Shown piece by piece: positions 41,679-52,190 of a DNA stretch of 64,000 nt. The DNA comes from Eutreptiella sp. 'Long Island Sound 2002' (Eukaryota; Euglenozoa; Euglenophyceae; Eutreptiales; Eutreptiaceae): contig OZ038383.1 in NCBI GenBank assembly GCA_964036045.1, positions 109,341,188 to 109,405,187 of the forward strand, given 5' to 3'. A program made the position numbers and the translations under genes. Every line of letters starts with the position of its first letter. Position 1 is the stretch's first letter. Below the pieces are notes generated by a model, which ran no database searches, was not told the DNA's origin, and was given only the letters and a program-made list of their open reading frames with translations.

Positions 41679-42990
41679 CTAGGGCCAAGATACGGTTTTG
41701 GTGGCTCTGTCGCTTTCATGCTCAGTGTACTGACACTGTATGTGCTCCCTGGAGTGCTTTTCAAGGATTGCAACAATTGGTAGACCAGATCGGCACCTGC
41801 CCTGCGGCACCTGTGGTGCACAGCAGGAATAATTCAGCCACCGTTTTGGGCTTACGCTTCGGCTGTACTCAATTGTGCCGGGTGGTGTGGGTACCACATC
41901 ACCTGCCCTGAGCAAACACATTCACACTATGGGATTAGTGCCGCATCATACTATATATGTACATGATTCCGGGTTGTTCCCGAATACTTTCAGCACAAAA
42001 AAAGTATGTATTACTACTAATTTGCGACCTTGGCATAGTATCTTGGCTGGGGGTAAGGATGAACGCCCACTGCTTTGAACTGCACCTTTTCTTTCAGCCG
42101 TTTGGGCCCGCCCAAAGGAAACGGTGCAAATTTACTGTAAAGTAACGGGACAGCATCTTTCCCCCTATTTCCCACCAAGGAAAGTTGGCAGTTGACTGCT
42201 TTGCCCAGCAGCTCTTTGTGAGACCAGCATCATTTCAAGGGAGTCGTAGCCAAGTACCAACCGAATCCTAAAGATTTGAGAAAAAATTTGATTTCCGGCA
42301 CAGGGTGTTGTTGTCTGCAAAAAAATTAGATTGAAAATTTTTTTTGGTGTCATGCTTTACACACAAATGGGTTCTGAAAAAAGGTCGTAAAAATGAAACA
42401 TTTTTTGCCCCTGCGTCCGTTTTTGCAATAATGCCAGAATCGTGGGAGGGATGCTGTGTTTGCCCCACTGCTGGTCCCCCTTCGTCTTTTCGGTGTCCTG
42501 CGCCATTCCCAAATGTTTTTCGCCCATTTGACCAAGGAAGAGGTTGAGCTTGTAGCTGACACACCTGGATCCGTCCCCTATTTTGCTATCCAGCCGTCGA
42601 CGTGGTATCAAGGAGACAGAATGAAATCAATGCTTCGTGTTTTGAAAGCATTGGTCAAGAAGTGTTTAAAAGTAGCTTGGGTAGTTTTTACGTATTGCAG
42701 CCTCTTTGCCATGTTGTGCCCATTGGATGGTTTGTTCGGAGATGAGTGCATGATCTACATTCAGATCCTGGGCCCGTCTGAAATGTTGGTTGGAGTGTCT
42801 AAGTCGGGACTTGAGATTCTTCATTACCCGCATGTGCAACTTTCTTCGACCGTGGGCCTGTTGTGCAAAGTGTTTTAGACGACCACCCGCAGAGAAAGAT
42901 AATGTTTTTTTTTGGCTATGACATCCTGCAAGGTTTGTTTGAAAATGTAAAGTAGCACATGTACCAACACAAGAATAGGATCCAATGAAT
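41679..42990. other. One doubtful ORF, otherwise nothing recognised
   Basis: ORF 42456-42878 (+) has a reasonable composition (FFAHLTKEEVELVADTPGS, STWYQGDRMKSMLRVLKAL, DECMIYIQILGPSEM) and may be a real exon of unknown function, but no paralogue or domain supports it. The rest is non-coding. Confidence 0.35.
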
Positions 42991-43385
42991 GCCCCCCCCC
43001 CCCCATCGTATAAGCCACGCTTTTGTCCAAGCTACAGTAGGCGTGGGGCCGTATTAATTTTGGACTTAATTTTACTTCGCTACCAAACGGAGCGTAGCCA
43101 CATAAGACATGGGCTTGGTAGCGGACTTGTGAGTCATCGACACATTTGTTGTAAGTGTTTGCCCTCTTGACCCAGCCAGCTCTGACATTGGGGATGTTTG
43201 TGCATTATATGCCCCTTGCTTGCACGAGCTCACTTTGCAATTTTCTCTTTTTGAATGTGGGTGCCAGGTGTTGGTAGTTGTATGCGTTGCGCGCAAGCTA
43301 CGTCTGTGTCCAACCTACAGTAGGCGTAGGGACCGTATTAATTTGGAATTTTGGCATAGCTTTTACAAGGGGGGAGGGCAGGGTA
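42991..43385. mobile_element. MITE family, copy 4
   Basis: Starts with a C run at 42991-43004, then aagccacgcttttgtccaagctacagtagg words. The interior shares cataagacatgggcttg, cacatttgttgtaagtgtttg and gctcactttgcaattttctc with copy 1. The right end has cctacagtaggcgtagggac and ggcatagcttttacaagggg. About 395 bp, with the same direct subterminal repeats as copy 1. Confidence 0.75.
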
Positions 43386-45270
43386 ATCCAACACAAGAGC
43401 GTTGCAGAAGGGTAGTGCGGACATCAAAAGAAAGCTTCACGGACTTATAACAAAAGCAATTGATTTTGATGTGAAAACAAAATGAATCCGGTAATGTCGA
43501 ATGAAACCATCACTTGATGTGCACAATTTTGGCTGAGTAGGCAATTGGTTAAAAATTGGGGGCATGTAGGTTGAACAAAACACAAGATATGGCTTGGCAA
43601 GCTTGGCCAAGCAACTCCGTTCCACCCAGTTACATAATACAACCACAATAAGTATATGAAACCTTTTGGTATCTAGGTTTTTGGGGTGGGAGACCACTAG
43701 GCTTAACCTTTTAGCGAAAAGGCATGAAGTGCCTATTTTTTTTTGGTGTATCCCTCCATGAAGGAAGGTACCCCCGCTCCAATGAGTAGTACGTGTGAAC
43801 TTCCTTTGGGGCTAGGATGATTACCCGAGGGACGTTAAAAAGGCCTAATGCTCCCCAAAAGAATGAAGAAGAGTTAAAATATTAGTCCAGGATACTTCCC
43901 AAAGAATAGAGGGTGCTTGGTCTAGAACAAGTACCCTACAAAAGATTGGGGTAGTAACATGTTTTACTCCTTCTTGGGATAATAGTTGATCAAGAGAAAG
44001 ATTTCTGCCTTACACCCTAGCACAAAGCAAAAATTTAGGATCAAACTTGCTGATGAAAGTCCACCACTGATTGTAGGTCCATGGCACAAAATGCTAAACA
44101 AATGACCAAAAAAATGTACATTCCTTCAGCGTGCAAACTACACAAAAAATATGTCTTAGCCCACGCAAACTGCACCCTGTTTTTCACCTCAAGGGCGGCA
44201 TTTGTGTGCAAAAAAAGACGCGCAGTTTCCGCGTGTTTCCACCTGAAAACTGAGAATAAAAAAACGGAGAAATCTCAAATATATTTTTTTAGGCTATCAG
44301 CGGAATGCAAGTAGTCAGAGGTATGAAAAAAACGTTTTTTTTGGCATGTTGAGTGCGCGAGGCCTCACGCACTCAATTATGCAGAGTGTGTATTTCCCAA
44401 TGGTCCTAAATAAACAGTATTCCATGCCAAATGAGGCTCTGATGTCTTAATGGGTGCCTCATGAGTGAGATTGAGCCCCATGGAGTATATATTTTGAACT
44501 CAGAGTGTACTTTATTTGAACTCAAAGCAGATTCAGATCATTCATCATCATTCATCATCATCATCATTCATCATGCATCATGTGTCATGTGTCATGCATC
44601 ATGTGTGATGACATGCTGGCGCCCTAGCATGTGTTTTTCACATTCCAACCCAAAACCTCACTTTCCCTCAGAACTAACACAACCACAAGCCCACTCTTAT
44701 GGGTTCCTAAGAAGGTTATACTATTCATTTTTCATAACTCTTTGAATTTGGATGATCACATTTTTGACATCATGGATTGTCATGCATGTCATGCATGATC
44801 AACTCATTTTGTGAGTGATACCACACATACTACCTTCGAAGGAGTCTAAGGCCCCTAAGGGACCTCTATTTACTCTACAACCCTTTGCCATGGTTGTCCC
44901 TGCTTCTACATGTATTTTAATGCCTATTTGGTGGGTCCCAAGCATGTTTCATGTATTGGGGGATCCCAAGAGTATACCTAGGCCTAAGCCAAGCCCCAAT
45001 CACAAGAGGAGAGAAGAGAGATAGATAGAGGAGAGGCGCCTGGCGGCGACACCAGGGAGCACGTGGTGCTTCCTAGGTAAGCCCTAACTAGGTGTATTTT
45101 ACTACAAGAGGGATATTTGTATGGTGAGAGTGGAAGAGAGGTAAGGAGTGAACATGAGTGTAAATAATGATTGCGTTTCATAGTCCGTTTTTTGCTATGG
45201 ACTAAGCTGGAAGACTACAATACTATGAGCCCATTACTTTGCTGTTGTTGAGGAGGGTGCCAAATCTAAC
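43386..45270. other. 5' flank of the chromovirus, possible LTR
   Basis: The part just left of 45271 should hold the 5' LTR of the chromovirus, but no matching 3' copy was found by eye, so its borders are unknown. Landmarks: a 9-bp perfect inverted repeat ttgagtgcg/cgcactcaa at about 44348-44376, and an (atc)n-rich microsatellite at about 44530-44610. ORFs are short. G/C homopolymers, frequent up to 43 kb, stop here. Confidence 0.4.
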
Positions 45271-45281
45271 TGGTAGCAGAG
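45271..45281 (+). promoter_or_regulatory. Primer binding site, initiator-Met-tRNA type
   Basis: tggtagcagag resembles the canonical TGGTATCAGAG primer binding site complementary to the 3' end of initiator Met tRNA. It lies 124 bp upstream of the gag ATG, as expected for an LTR retrotransposon. The 5' LTR should end at or just before 45270. Confidence 0.6.
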
Positions 45282-45404
45282 AAAACGTGCTCTGCCTAAA
45301 TCCAGTATCCCTTGGATTTAATTTCGATTCAATTCCAGCCTCGAAATTTAGTAAGGGACGGAGAACAATTCCTGAACTCAGAAAATCGATTCTGAAAAAT
45401 TGAG

Positions 45405-46835
45405 ATGGACCCTGTCAGAACTCCAAGCAGCCTAGAAGCTACGGGCGCTTCTGAAAACGACGTGCAAGTCATGATACCGGTCTCCGATGAGGAACTAGTC
45501 GCGCCTACCATGGCCGGGTTTGGAACCCCAGAAGTACCTCCAGACGGATCTCGATTTGAAGCCTATCGTTTTCCTGCGCCTACATGTCCTAAGTATGCTG
45601 AAGCTGTAGCTCCACGCCCAGTGCCTTCAGCGAGTAACATGACGACAGCTGAGCTAGCGAATGCTATGGAGGTCCTATCGTTGCTCAACCAGAGTGGTCG
45701 GTTGCAACAAATGGTTCAACAAATCGAACACCATGAAGGTTCATTCACTAATGCCCCACAGACTCATGAGTCGGGGACCACATCGTCTTCGACTAATCCT
45801 TTCCAATCTGTGACATGGCGTTCTAATGTGACTTACGACACTATGCCTCAACCCCCTATCCGTGGAGAACCTATTGTTTATGGAGTGCCTACCGGAGTTC
45901 CTGAGCCTAAGTTGTTCTCTGAGCCTCAAGCTCCCAAAAGGACTCATGTTTTCGAAGCCTCTCCTTCTTCGGAAGAGAGCACTATCCTTTTGTCGGCCTT
46001 GCAACAACTCAAGGGTCGTCTTGAAAACTTAGAAAATAGGACTAGTGCTAACTTAACCACTAACCCTTGTGTACCTTACCACCCCTCGCCTCTAACCCGA
46101 GTGTGCACCAGGCTTGCCGGTGTGCCTCCTGGAGTCAAGTTGCCCTTTGTACCCCGTACCAAAGCACCCGAACCCGTGGCATGCTTTACCACTACCTACG
46201 AAGTATACACCCTCGACCAAGCCCTCGCCCTAGGACTCGGTCCACTAGCGCCTATGGCGCTACTCCCCGACCCCACACAACCGGTGCCACATACCGGTAG
46301 AGGAACCAAAGCTTTTTTCACACCCCAAACCGAAGCCAAACTACCCAAGTTTTTGGGTAGAGACCTCGAGGTTTACGCCGAAGATTTTTTGAGGTTCTTG
46401 AGGTCGATGGGACAAGAAGACCTCAACGACAGAGCCAAAGCGGACCTTGTTGTCAACGGTTGTGATAACAAGGACGTAAAAGAAGTGGTTTCGGGGGCAC
46501 TCAAGAAAAGTGACTCTTGGGTAAGGTTCCTTATTACGCTCGAAAAGCTCTACCCTACTTACGTTACCGACCTAGAGCTTATTCAAGAGATAGAGCGTAT
46601 CCCTCGGTTGAAGGAATACCCTACAACCGCGGACATAGCCCAATACGTCCAAAAGTTTACTACGCTTACGGACCAATTGGCTACGTCCTACTACGACGAC
46701 TCCAAAGCCCTCCTACACCTCCTACCTCGTGTTCCGCCCAAAACCATGGACGAAATACGTGCTACTCCCGAGAGGTTGTCTAGAATACACACTTTCAACT
46801 CTCTCGTTGACCTCCTCTACGAGTTGGCCCTCTAG
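45405..46835 (+). CDS. Gag capsid protein of the chromovirus
   Basis: A 476-aa frame starting at the first ATG after the primer binding site (attgagATGgac). The N-terminal 280 residues are Pro/Ser/Thr-rich linker. From about residue 300 a capsid-like helical domain reads LPKFLGRDLEVYAEDFLRFL, LNDRAKADLVVNGC, WVRFLITLEKLYPTY and ADIAQYVQKFTTLTDQLATS, matching the retrotransposon gag layout (W-x-x-x ... L-x-x-x-Y). It ends at TAG 46833-46835, but the same frame continues sensibly afterwards (see next), so the TAG is probably a mutation. Confidence 0.75.
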   Translation: MDPVRTPSSLEATGASENDVQVMIPVSDEELVAPTMAGFGTPEVPPDGSRFEAYRFPAPTCPKYAEAVAPRPVPSASNMTTAELANAMEVLSLLNQSGRLQQMVQQIEHHEGSFTNAPQTHESGTTSSSTNPFQSVTWRSNVTYDTMPQPPIRGEPIVYGVPTGVPEPKLFSEPQAPKRTHVFEASPSSEESTILLSALQQLKGRLENLENRTSANLTTNPCVPYHPSPLTRVCTRLAGVPPGVKLPFVPRTKAPEPVACFTTTYEVYTLDQALALGLGPLAPMALLPDPTQPVPHTGRGTKAFFTPQTEAKLPKFLGRDLEVYAEDFLRFLRSMGQEDLNDRAKADLVVNGCDNKDVKEVVSGALKKSDSWVRFLITLEKLYPTYVTDLELIQEIERIPRLKEYPTTADIAQYVQKFTTLTDQLATSYYDDSKALLHLLPRVPPKTMDEIRATPERLSRIHTFNSLVDLLYELAL

Positions 46836-47492
46836 AGAAAGTCCGACGCTACTTTGAAAAACTTGCACTCGATGGCTCAACTCAAGTGGCTAGACGGCAA
46901 CACCAACGCCGACTCCAAGGCCCCTATGAACCAAGTAGAAGCCTTTGCCCACTCGCTATGTGAGGAGTGCTTCGTGTCTTTCCAACAAGCATGAGGACAA
47001 GCAAACGGCAACCGTGGTGGTGGCGATCGTGGCCGTGGAAAAGGTGGACGAGGCAAAGGACAAGGCCAAGGGCAATGGTATTGGCGAAGGGAAGTCGAGG
47101 AGGACAACTCCACCACGCCCAAGTTCTTCGCCACCGTGTTTTGCCCCAATTGTGGGACAAAACACAACGTAAGAGACAAGGCGTGGCAAGACAGCCTTGA
47201 CACGAGGAAAGAAGAGCAAAAGCAAACGAAGAAAGGTCAAGGCAAAGGGGGAAAGGGCCAAGCGAAAGGAGGAGAACAAGGAAGTGGAGGAAAAGCGAAC
47301 GAAGGAAAGGCAAACGAAGGAAAAGGAGGCAAAGGAAAAGACGACGAGAAAGGAAAGCCTCAAGAGAAGAAACGCTTGGAAGAGTTGACGGAAGGAGAGA
47401 GAGAAAAGAAGCGAAAAACAGTTCTCAAGCTGGAAAGGCAAGCTAAGAACCTCAAGGACGTTCTCGCCGGTCAAACGCCGGGGGAAGCCTAG
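46836..47492 (+). pseudogene. Gag C-terminal nucleocapsid part, read past a stop
   Basis: Same frame as the upstream gag. NQVEAFAHSLCEECFVSF is followed by a TGA (46992-46994), then a Gly/Arg-rich RNA-binding stretch (RGGGDRGRGKGGRGKGQ), a zinc-type cluster FCPNCGTKHNVRDKAWQ and a Lys/Gln/Gly-rich tail ending at TAG 47490-47492. This is the expected nucleocapsid position. The pol frame (minus one relative to this) is already open here from at least 47462, so a -1 frameshift fusion is possible. Confidence 0.6.
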
Positions 47493-48558
47493 GTGGACAC
47501 CGAGACGACGCACCGAGGTATTGCTACCTATTGAGGGTCGCTATCAATGGTGTATGGGTGGACGCATACCTTGATACCGGCGCTACAATCTCCCTAGTCT
47601 CCTCTAGGTTTGTACACTACGAGGACCTAGTTCCCAAAAATATTTGTGGGGTAAAAACGGGAGAAGGGGGAGTCACTCTCACCGAAGGCGAGATAGAAGG
47701 AGAAGTACAAGTGGGGGACCGAAAGGTACTCCAAAAGTTCCAAGCGTTCGACACCGACGCCTTTGAACTTGTATTGGGGACGGACTTCTTTGCGCAAAAC
47801 GAGTGGATAAAATATTTATCCCTTCAAGAGCCCACTCACTTGTTGGTGGTGAACGAAGAGCAAGAATGGGAAGCAATACCCCTCAAGGAGACAAAGTGTC
47901 CGAGACCTACGCTCAAGACTCTCAAGAGTTTTCCGTTGGCACTCGATAGCAAGGTGAAGCAAGAGAGTATCCTCGCTACCTTGAGCCTACACCGAACGGA
48001 GAACTACACTCTCGACTCCGTCGCCAAGCGTGACGCGTTTCGAGAACTTGGCCTTAACCCGAACACGTGTAACGGCGACTTTGTCGAACTCTTTGCGTCC
48101 AAAGAGAACGCCGACGCGGAGTACTTTTGTACTCCCAAAACCAACAACACGTGGTGGTATGACTGGGGAAAGTTGGGAGCTTGGAAGATGCTCTACGCCA
48201 ACCCCCCTTTCTCAAAAATATTCCACACTTTGGTAAACGTTTATGTGGACCAAGCTACGGTCGCGTTGGTTATTCCCGAAGGGAAGAAGTGGGAAGAAAA
48301 AGAAAAGCTATGGGGGCCTATACTCGAAAAGTTGACGGTGACAAAGTTGCTGTTACCTGACGTTCCTCTTTACCGACTCAACCCAAAAGAAGAGGTTTTG
48401 CCAAAGCCCCGTTGACGAACCGCTATGTACCTAGTCTCGGGGAAGAACGTGTCCTCTAACCCCATGGAAAACGTGTCTGAGGAGATAAAGAAGTTCGTGC
48501 TAAAGCACCACCGTGGGTACGGAAAAGAAGAGATGATGAAAAGGTTTCCGGACGTGGA
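47462..48558 (+). pseudogene. Aspartic protease plus methyltransferase-like domain of chromovirus pol
   Basis: No ATG opens this frame, which overlaps the gag end in the -1 frame. Protease: RYCYLLRVAINGVWVDAYLDTGATISLVS with the catalytic DTGA, flap region, and LVLGTDFFAQN. About 100 residues further, a second domain reads FVELFASKENADAEYFC, NTWWYDWGKLGAWKM, LYANPPFSKIF and QATVALVIPEGKKWEE. NPPFS is motif IV of N6-adenine methyltransferases, and the pattern is that of Dam-like domains known in DIRS-type elements. Position between protease and RT is unusual for Ty3/gypsy. After a TGA (48413-48415) the frame goes on (NVSEEIKKFVLKHHRGYG, MMKRFPDVD) to the insertion point at 48558. AdoMet motif I is not evident. 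Confidence 0.65.
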
Positions 48559-49043
48559 TGCAATGGGTTTTTCCTGACAGGTACACAGAGTTTACGTTTT
48601 GACAGATTTTGTTGGATCATCTTTTGGATTTTCAACGGGATGTTCTGTGACAGGCGGCGCCAGGATAGAAGCGCGCGCCAGATCCCGCGCCAGATAGTCG
48701 CTGACGACAGAAGAAAGATAAAGAGAAAAGTAAACAATGGATGTGTGTTGAGTGTACAAATAATTTTTCGGCATGCATAAATGTAGATTTATTATATTTT
48801 AAGATTTTGTGTTGCATGCCAGCATGTTTCTGCTGCAGGCATGCAAATGGAACACTGTTGTGTTCTATGAGTTACGAAGATGCAGAATGAACTATCATGA
48901 ATAAAGGTCATAGACCTGCCCTTTTGTGCTCGCAGGGACACTCAGGGAAACGTGGACGAGGAGACTGGAAAAATTTTGCAGCGAGATTTTGAAGAGCAAA
49001 AATCACGTGATAGGAAAAAGAGACAAGAACGAGTCCACTTACA
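48559..49043 (+). repeat. 5' LTR of the nested element
   Basis: Starts tgcaatgggtttttcctgac and ends gagtccacttaca. Contains gataaagagaaaagtaaac, a hairpin-like gcagcatg/catgc region and AATAAA at 48900-48905. The sequence just downstream (ttccatttgcttccgag) is where the primer binding site should be, but it does not match the initiator Met tRNA, so another tRNA primer is implied. Confidence 0.9.
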
Positions 49044-49154
49044 TTCCATTTGCTTCCGAGAGCCGGCGACGAAGGCGGCCCACTGACGCGAGCGTGAAAG
49101 GGATACACGGTGAACCAGGCATAGCCGAGACCGAAATGTACGAAGGAGAAGACG

Positions 49155-49682
49155 GTGATGAGCATCCAGCGACAACGTGAATCGGTGGCGGAGGCAACAA
49201 TACACCAACTACGGCAACTACGAGCGCCGGACAATTTGTTGAACGTTGCAACGGACTGTACATGGGTTACGGATGATGAGAACGGAGTACGGCGTCAGTT
49301 TGATCTCGTGACGGGACGCTGGAGCTGGAAGATCAATGGTGTTAGGTGGTATGAGCAGCCACAACAGGCGGCCGCAGTGCCCTCTACGGAACAAGAACTG
49401 CGAGTCTTATTGATCATGCCTGAAGTTCACCTGAGAGCGCCGCACTGGGATTCACGGACAATGACAAAGGACCAGATTGTGCAAGTTTTGCAGCTCAAAA
49501 CGGCGTGGAAATGGGATCCAAAGGAGGCGCCGGACGCCACGGTATACAGGGTTTGCGAGGAGCACGGACCAGAACAAGAGGACGAAACGATGCCATCGAC
49601 ACAGGGGCCGGTCGGCAAGGAAGTCATTGAAGCCAAACCTGTTGGATATCAAGGACCTGGGGATCCAGTATGGGAATATTGA
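49155..49682 (+). CDS. Unknown 175-aa ORF of the nested LTR element
   Basis: Open from an ATG 112 bp after the 5' LTR. It reads RQRESVAEATIHQLRQLRAP, WVTDDENGVRRQFDLVTGRW, WSWKINGVRWYEQPQQ, then HLRAPHWDSRTMTKDQIVQV and WDPKEAPDATVYRVCEEHG, ending VWEY. The WVTDDENG..W.W.I.G segment looks like a small beta-rich fold with repeated Trp. It is in gag position but has no gag or zinc-knuckle signature. The last codons overlap the start of the 263-bp direct repeat, so the original C-terminus may have been replaced. Confidence 0.5.
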   Translation: MMSIQRQRESVAEATIHQLRQLRAPDNLLNVATDCTWVTDDENGVRRQFDLVTGRWSWKINGVRWYEQPQQAAAVPSTEQELRVLLIMPEVHLRAPHWDSRTMTKDQIVQVLQLKTAWKWDPKEAPDATVYRVCEEHGPEQEDETMPSTQGPVGKEVIEAKPVGYQGPGDPVWEY

Positions 49683-49941
49683 AGCGGTAGGGTGGGGGCC
49701 CGCCGCGTTGGCCCTTGAAGACCCTGAAAATGCAACAGAGCACAAAAATCAGGCTTCAACCATGACTCCGATCAGCGGTGTTATCTTCTCGATTTCGATC
49801 GCTTTGGGAGTCCATTTGACCACTTTTTATACAAATCTTTCCAGGATTTTTGCCGCATGGCAGGATTAGTCCTGGCTACATGGTCTCTGGAGAGGCGCAG
49901 AAGGAAAATTGATTAAACTATTGCGAAAATCTATAAAATTA
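49679..49941 (+). repeat. 263-bp direct repeat, first copy
   Basis: Nearly identical to 51928-52190 (start ttgaagcggtagggtggggg, end tctataaaatta). Both copies encode in one frame LEDPENATEHKNQ followed by ISGVIFSISIALGVHLTTFY, a possible transmembrane helix, and stop at AAWQD. The two may be LTRs of a further nested element (2.25 kb) or a segmental duplication. No clear TG...CA ends or target duplication were seen. Confidence 0.75.
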
Positions 49942-50687
49942 ACTATAAAAATCGCTATTTCCCAATCTGGGATTACGCCTCTGCTGAGGTCATTTTTGCG
50001 CCTGCGGAGACTTCTGCGGTCGCGCTGGGGAGACGCTCCCGCTACCGCATCACCCCTCTCCTTAAAAGAGTTGCAACCCTCTAGGAGGCTTGCAACTCCG
50101 CACTGGAGTGCCCTGGAGGAAGTCTCCGCTGGGTGACCCTCCTTTATGGGATACAAAAAGGTTTGTTTATCCCCCAGGGGGAAAAACAAGTCCCAGGGGT
50201 GGCCCTGCCCTAGGTTTCCGGTGGGGAGCACCAATACTACCCTCAGGCAGAAATCTGCCTACTTTGACACCTTAGGAAAAAGAAAAAGGCCTTGGGTGGC
50301 CTGCCCCGTTTGTTTCGAAAACCTGGCAAAAGCTTTCAGTTCCCCGAAAACCTCCATGCTTTCAAAAACCAAACAACAGGACAGGCACACACACAGCACT
50401 ATAACGCAGCATCAAATCCATGGTGCTGTATCAGTTCGTGCCTTACCCAGGCACCGTGCACTGTACTGTACAAGTGCGGGTGCGTGTGCAAGGGGCTGAG
50501 CTGCCCCATATATACATGGGTTTTAAGTCCCACATATATACCCGGTCGGTGGAGCCTGCCCAGACTACGCTCGGCTATTAGTGCTCCACCAGAGAAGGAA
50601 AACTGCGAGCACTCAAATAAAATATAATAATAATACGCAGGTTCGTCCTGCTCTTTTGATACCCCCTTTAAGAGGTGTCATCACCGC
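49942..50687. other. Inter-repeat sequence with TATA-like words
   Basis: No supported ORF. ccccatatatacatggg at about 50502-50518 and cacatatatacccggt at about 50530 are TATA-like on both strands. Near 50655 the minus strand reads ggtatcaaaagagc, similar to a Met-tRNA primer binding site, which could belong to a minus-strand retroelement. Confidence 0.35.
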
Positions 50688-51498
50688 TTAACGGCGCCAT
50701 CGGCGACCGCTCGGACTAGGCGTTTGACTGCTAATGGTCATCTGTTGCTTGGATGCCCATGTCGTTGGTCCTCCCGTTTGTTCCGTTTGAAGCTTGAGAA
50801 CGCCCTTCAGGCATTCGACCTCTGCCTCCAGTGCGGGTACTCGAAGAAGGACCATCTCCTCTAGTCTCTTGATTCGCTCTTCCATTGGCTGCGCTGCCTG
50901 TTCTTTCGGTGCCGCTCGTGCTGTCAAAGGATCATGCTGCTGGTTCGTTTGACTCCTCCACGAATGCACTCCTGGTACCATCTTGGCGCCCGTCACCATG
51001 GTGAGGTCGGTAGCCTCGTTGCTGCCCGGCTGTGGATCCCCTTGCGGTCCTTTGCTCGAGTTGCGGTTGGTGTGACGCTCTTCGCTGACCCTGGTGTCTG
51101 GCGCTCTCAAAGGCCAGTTGCCGCCTTGGTGAGTCCGCAGGCACTGGCTGCCGCGGACCCATGGCTGCATGTCTCTCCTTCTCCCGCAGATTCGCTTGCC
51201 TTGTTCGGGGCTCCTGCATTCCTCTGGTGGCACGCGGTTCTTCTTTTTGCTGCTGCCATGGGTCCCTTGGACTTGGATACGCCGGTTGGTACCACCGATC
51301 TTGCCCTCTGGCTGGCATCGTTGGGGTCTTGGCTTTTGTCCATCGTTCACTCGTGACAGGGGTTGAGGACTTGCTTGGGCTCCATTTCGTGCCGTCGGGA
51401 AACTTGATGTCGTGATGACTTTCAGGCTCGCTGCTGCCCGAACTCCACGGCGAGTTTGCTTTTTGACTGATAGATCCCCAGTCCGATGAGCTGCTCAT
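50688..51498 (-). pseudogene. Antisense coding remnant with coiled coil
   Basis: The minus-strand frame 51498-50932 starts MSSSSDWGSISQKANSPWSS and is Ser/Pro/Arg/Gln-rich. An overlapping frame ends with MEERIKRLEEMVLLRVPAL and EAEVECLKGVLKLQTEQ, a clear coiled coil, closing at 50688. A frameshift near 50990 probably joins them. A disordered basic N-terminus plus a short coiled coil is common in gag or ORF1 proteins, but no domain is recognised. It lies between the 263-bp repeats, opposite to the host LTR element. Confidence 0.45.
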
Positions 51499-51927
51499 TG
51501 TAGCCTCTCTTCTTTTAACAAACGGCTGTTGACCGTCCTCTCACTCCTTCACTGCGGGCGGCTGACGGCCGTCCTTTGACTTCTCCACCGCAAACGGCTG
51601 ATGGCTGTCCTCCTTGGCGCAAACGGCTTGACGCTGTCTTGTCTTGAGCGGCGGGCGGCCGCAGCGTTTTCAACGGCTGCCAGCCGTCTCCACTTGAGCA
51701 GCTGGCGGCTGTCTCCTTCTCAACGGCTGGCGGCTGTCTCCACTTGAGCAGCTGGCGGCTGTCTCCTTCTCAACGGCTGGTGGCCGTCTCCTCCTGAGCG
51801 GCTGTTGGCCGTCTCCTTTTGAACGGCTAGCGGCCGTCTCCTCTTGAGCGGCTGGCGGCCGTTCTCCTTGTGAGCGGCTGGCGGCCGTTCTCTGCTGCGC
51901 GGCGTGCGGCAGCATTGTGGAAAGATT
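51499..51927. repeat. Degenerate tandem repeat (gcggctggcggccgt)n
   Basis: From about 51540 to 51900, words such as gcggctggcggctgtctcc alternate with ttctcaacg or cttgagca, giving units of about 25 bp. Minus-strand ORFs through it are Gln/Arg repeats and are not supported as genes. Confidence 0.7.
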
Positions 51928-52190
51928 TTGAAGCGGTAGGGTGGGGGCCCGCCGCGTTGGCCCTTGAAGACCCTGAAAATGCAACAGAGCACAAAAATCA
52001 GGCTTCAACCATGACTCCGATCAGCGGTGTTATCTTCTCGATTTCGATCGCTTTGGGAGTCCATTTGACCACTTTTTATACAAATCTTTCCAGGATTTTT
52101 GCCGCATGGCAGGATTAGTCCTGGCTACATGGTCTCTGGAGAGGCGCAGAAGGAAAATTGATTAAATTATTGCGTATATCTATAAAATTA
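51928..52190 (+). repeat. 263-bp direct repeat, second copy
   Basis: See first copy at 49679-49941. Differences are confined to the last 30 bp (aaattattgcgtatatc against aaactattgcgaaaatc). The high identity dates the duplication as recent. Confidence 0.75.

Noticed and set aside
43386-45270. Defined 5' LTR of the chromovirus
   Set aside because: No matching copy after 60061 could be found by eye, so borders cannot be given.
50932-51356. Plus-strand ORFs of 65-140 aa
   Set aside because: Antisense to the better-supported minus-strand coiled-coil remnant.
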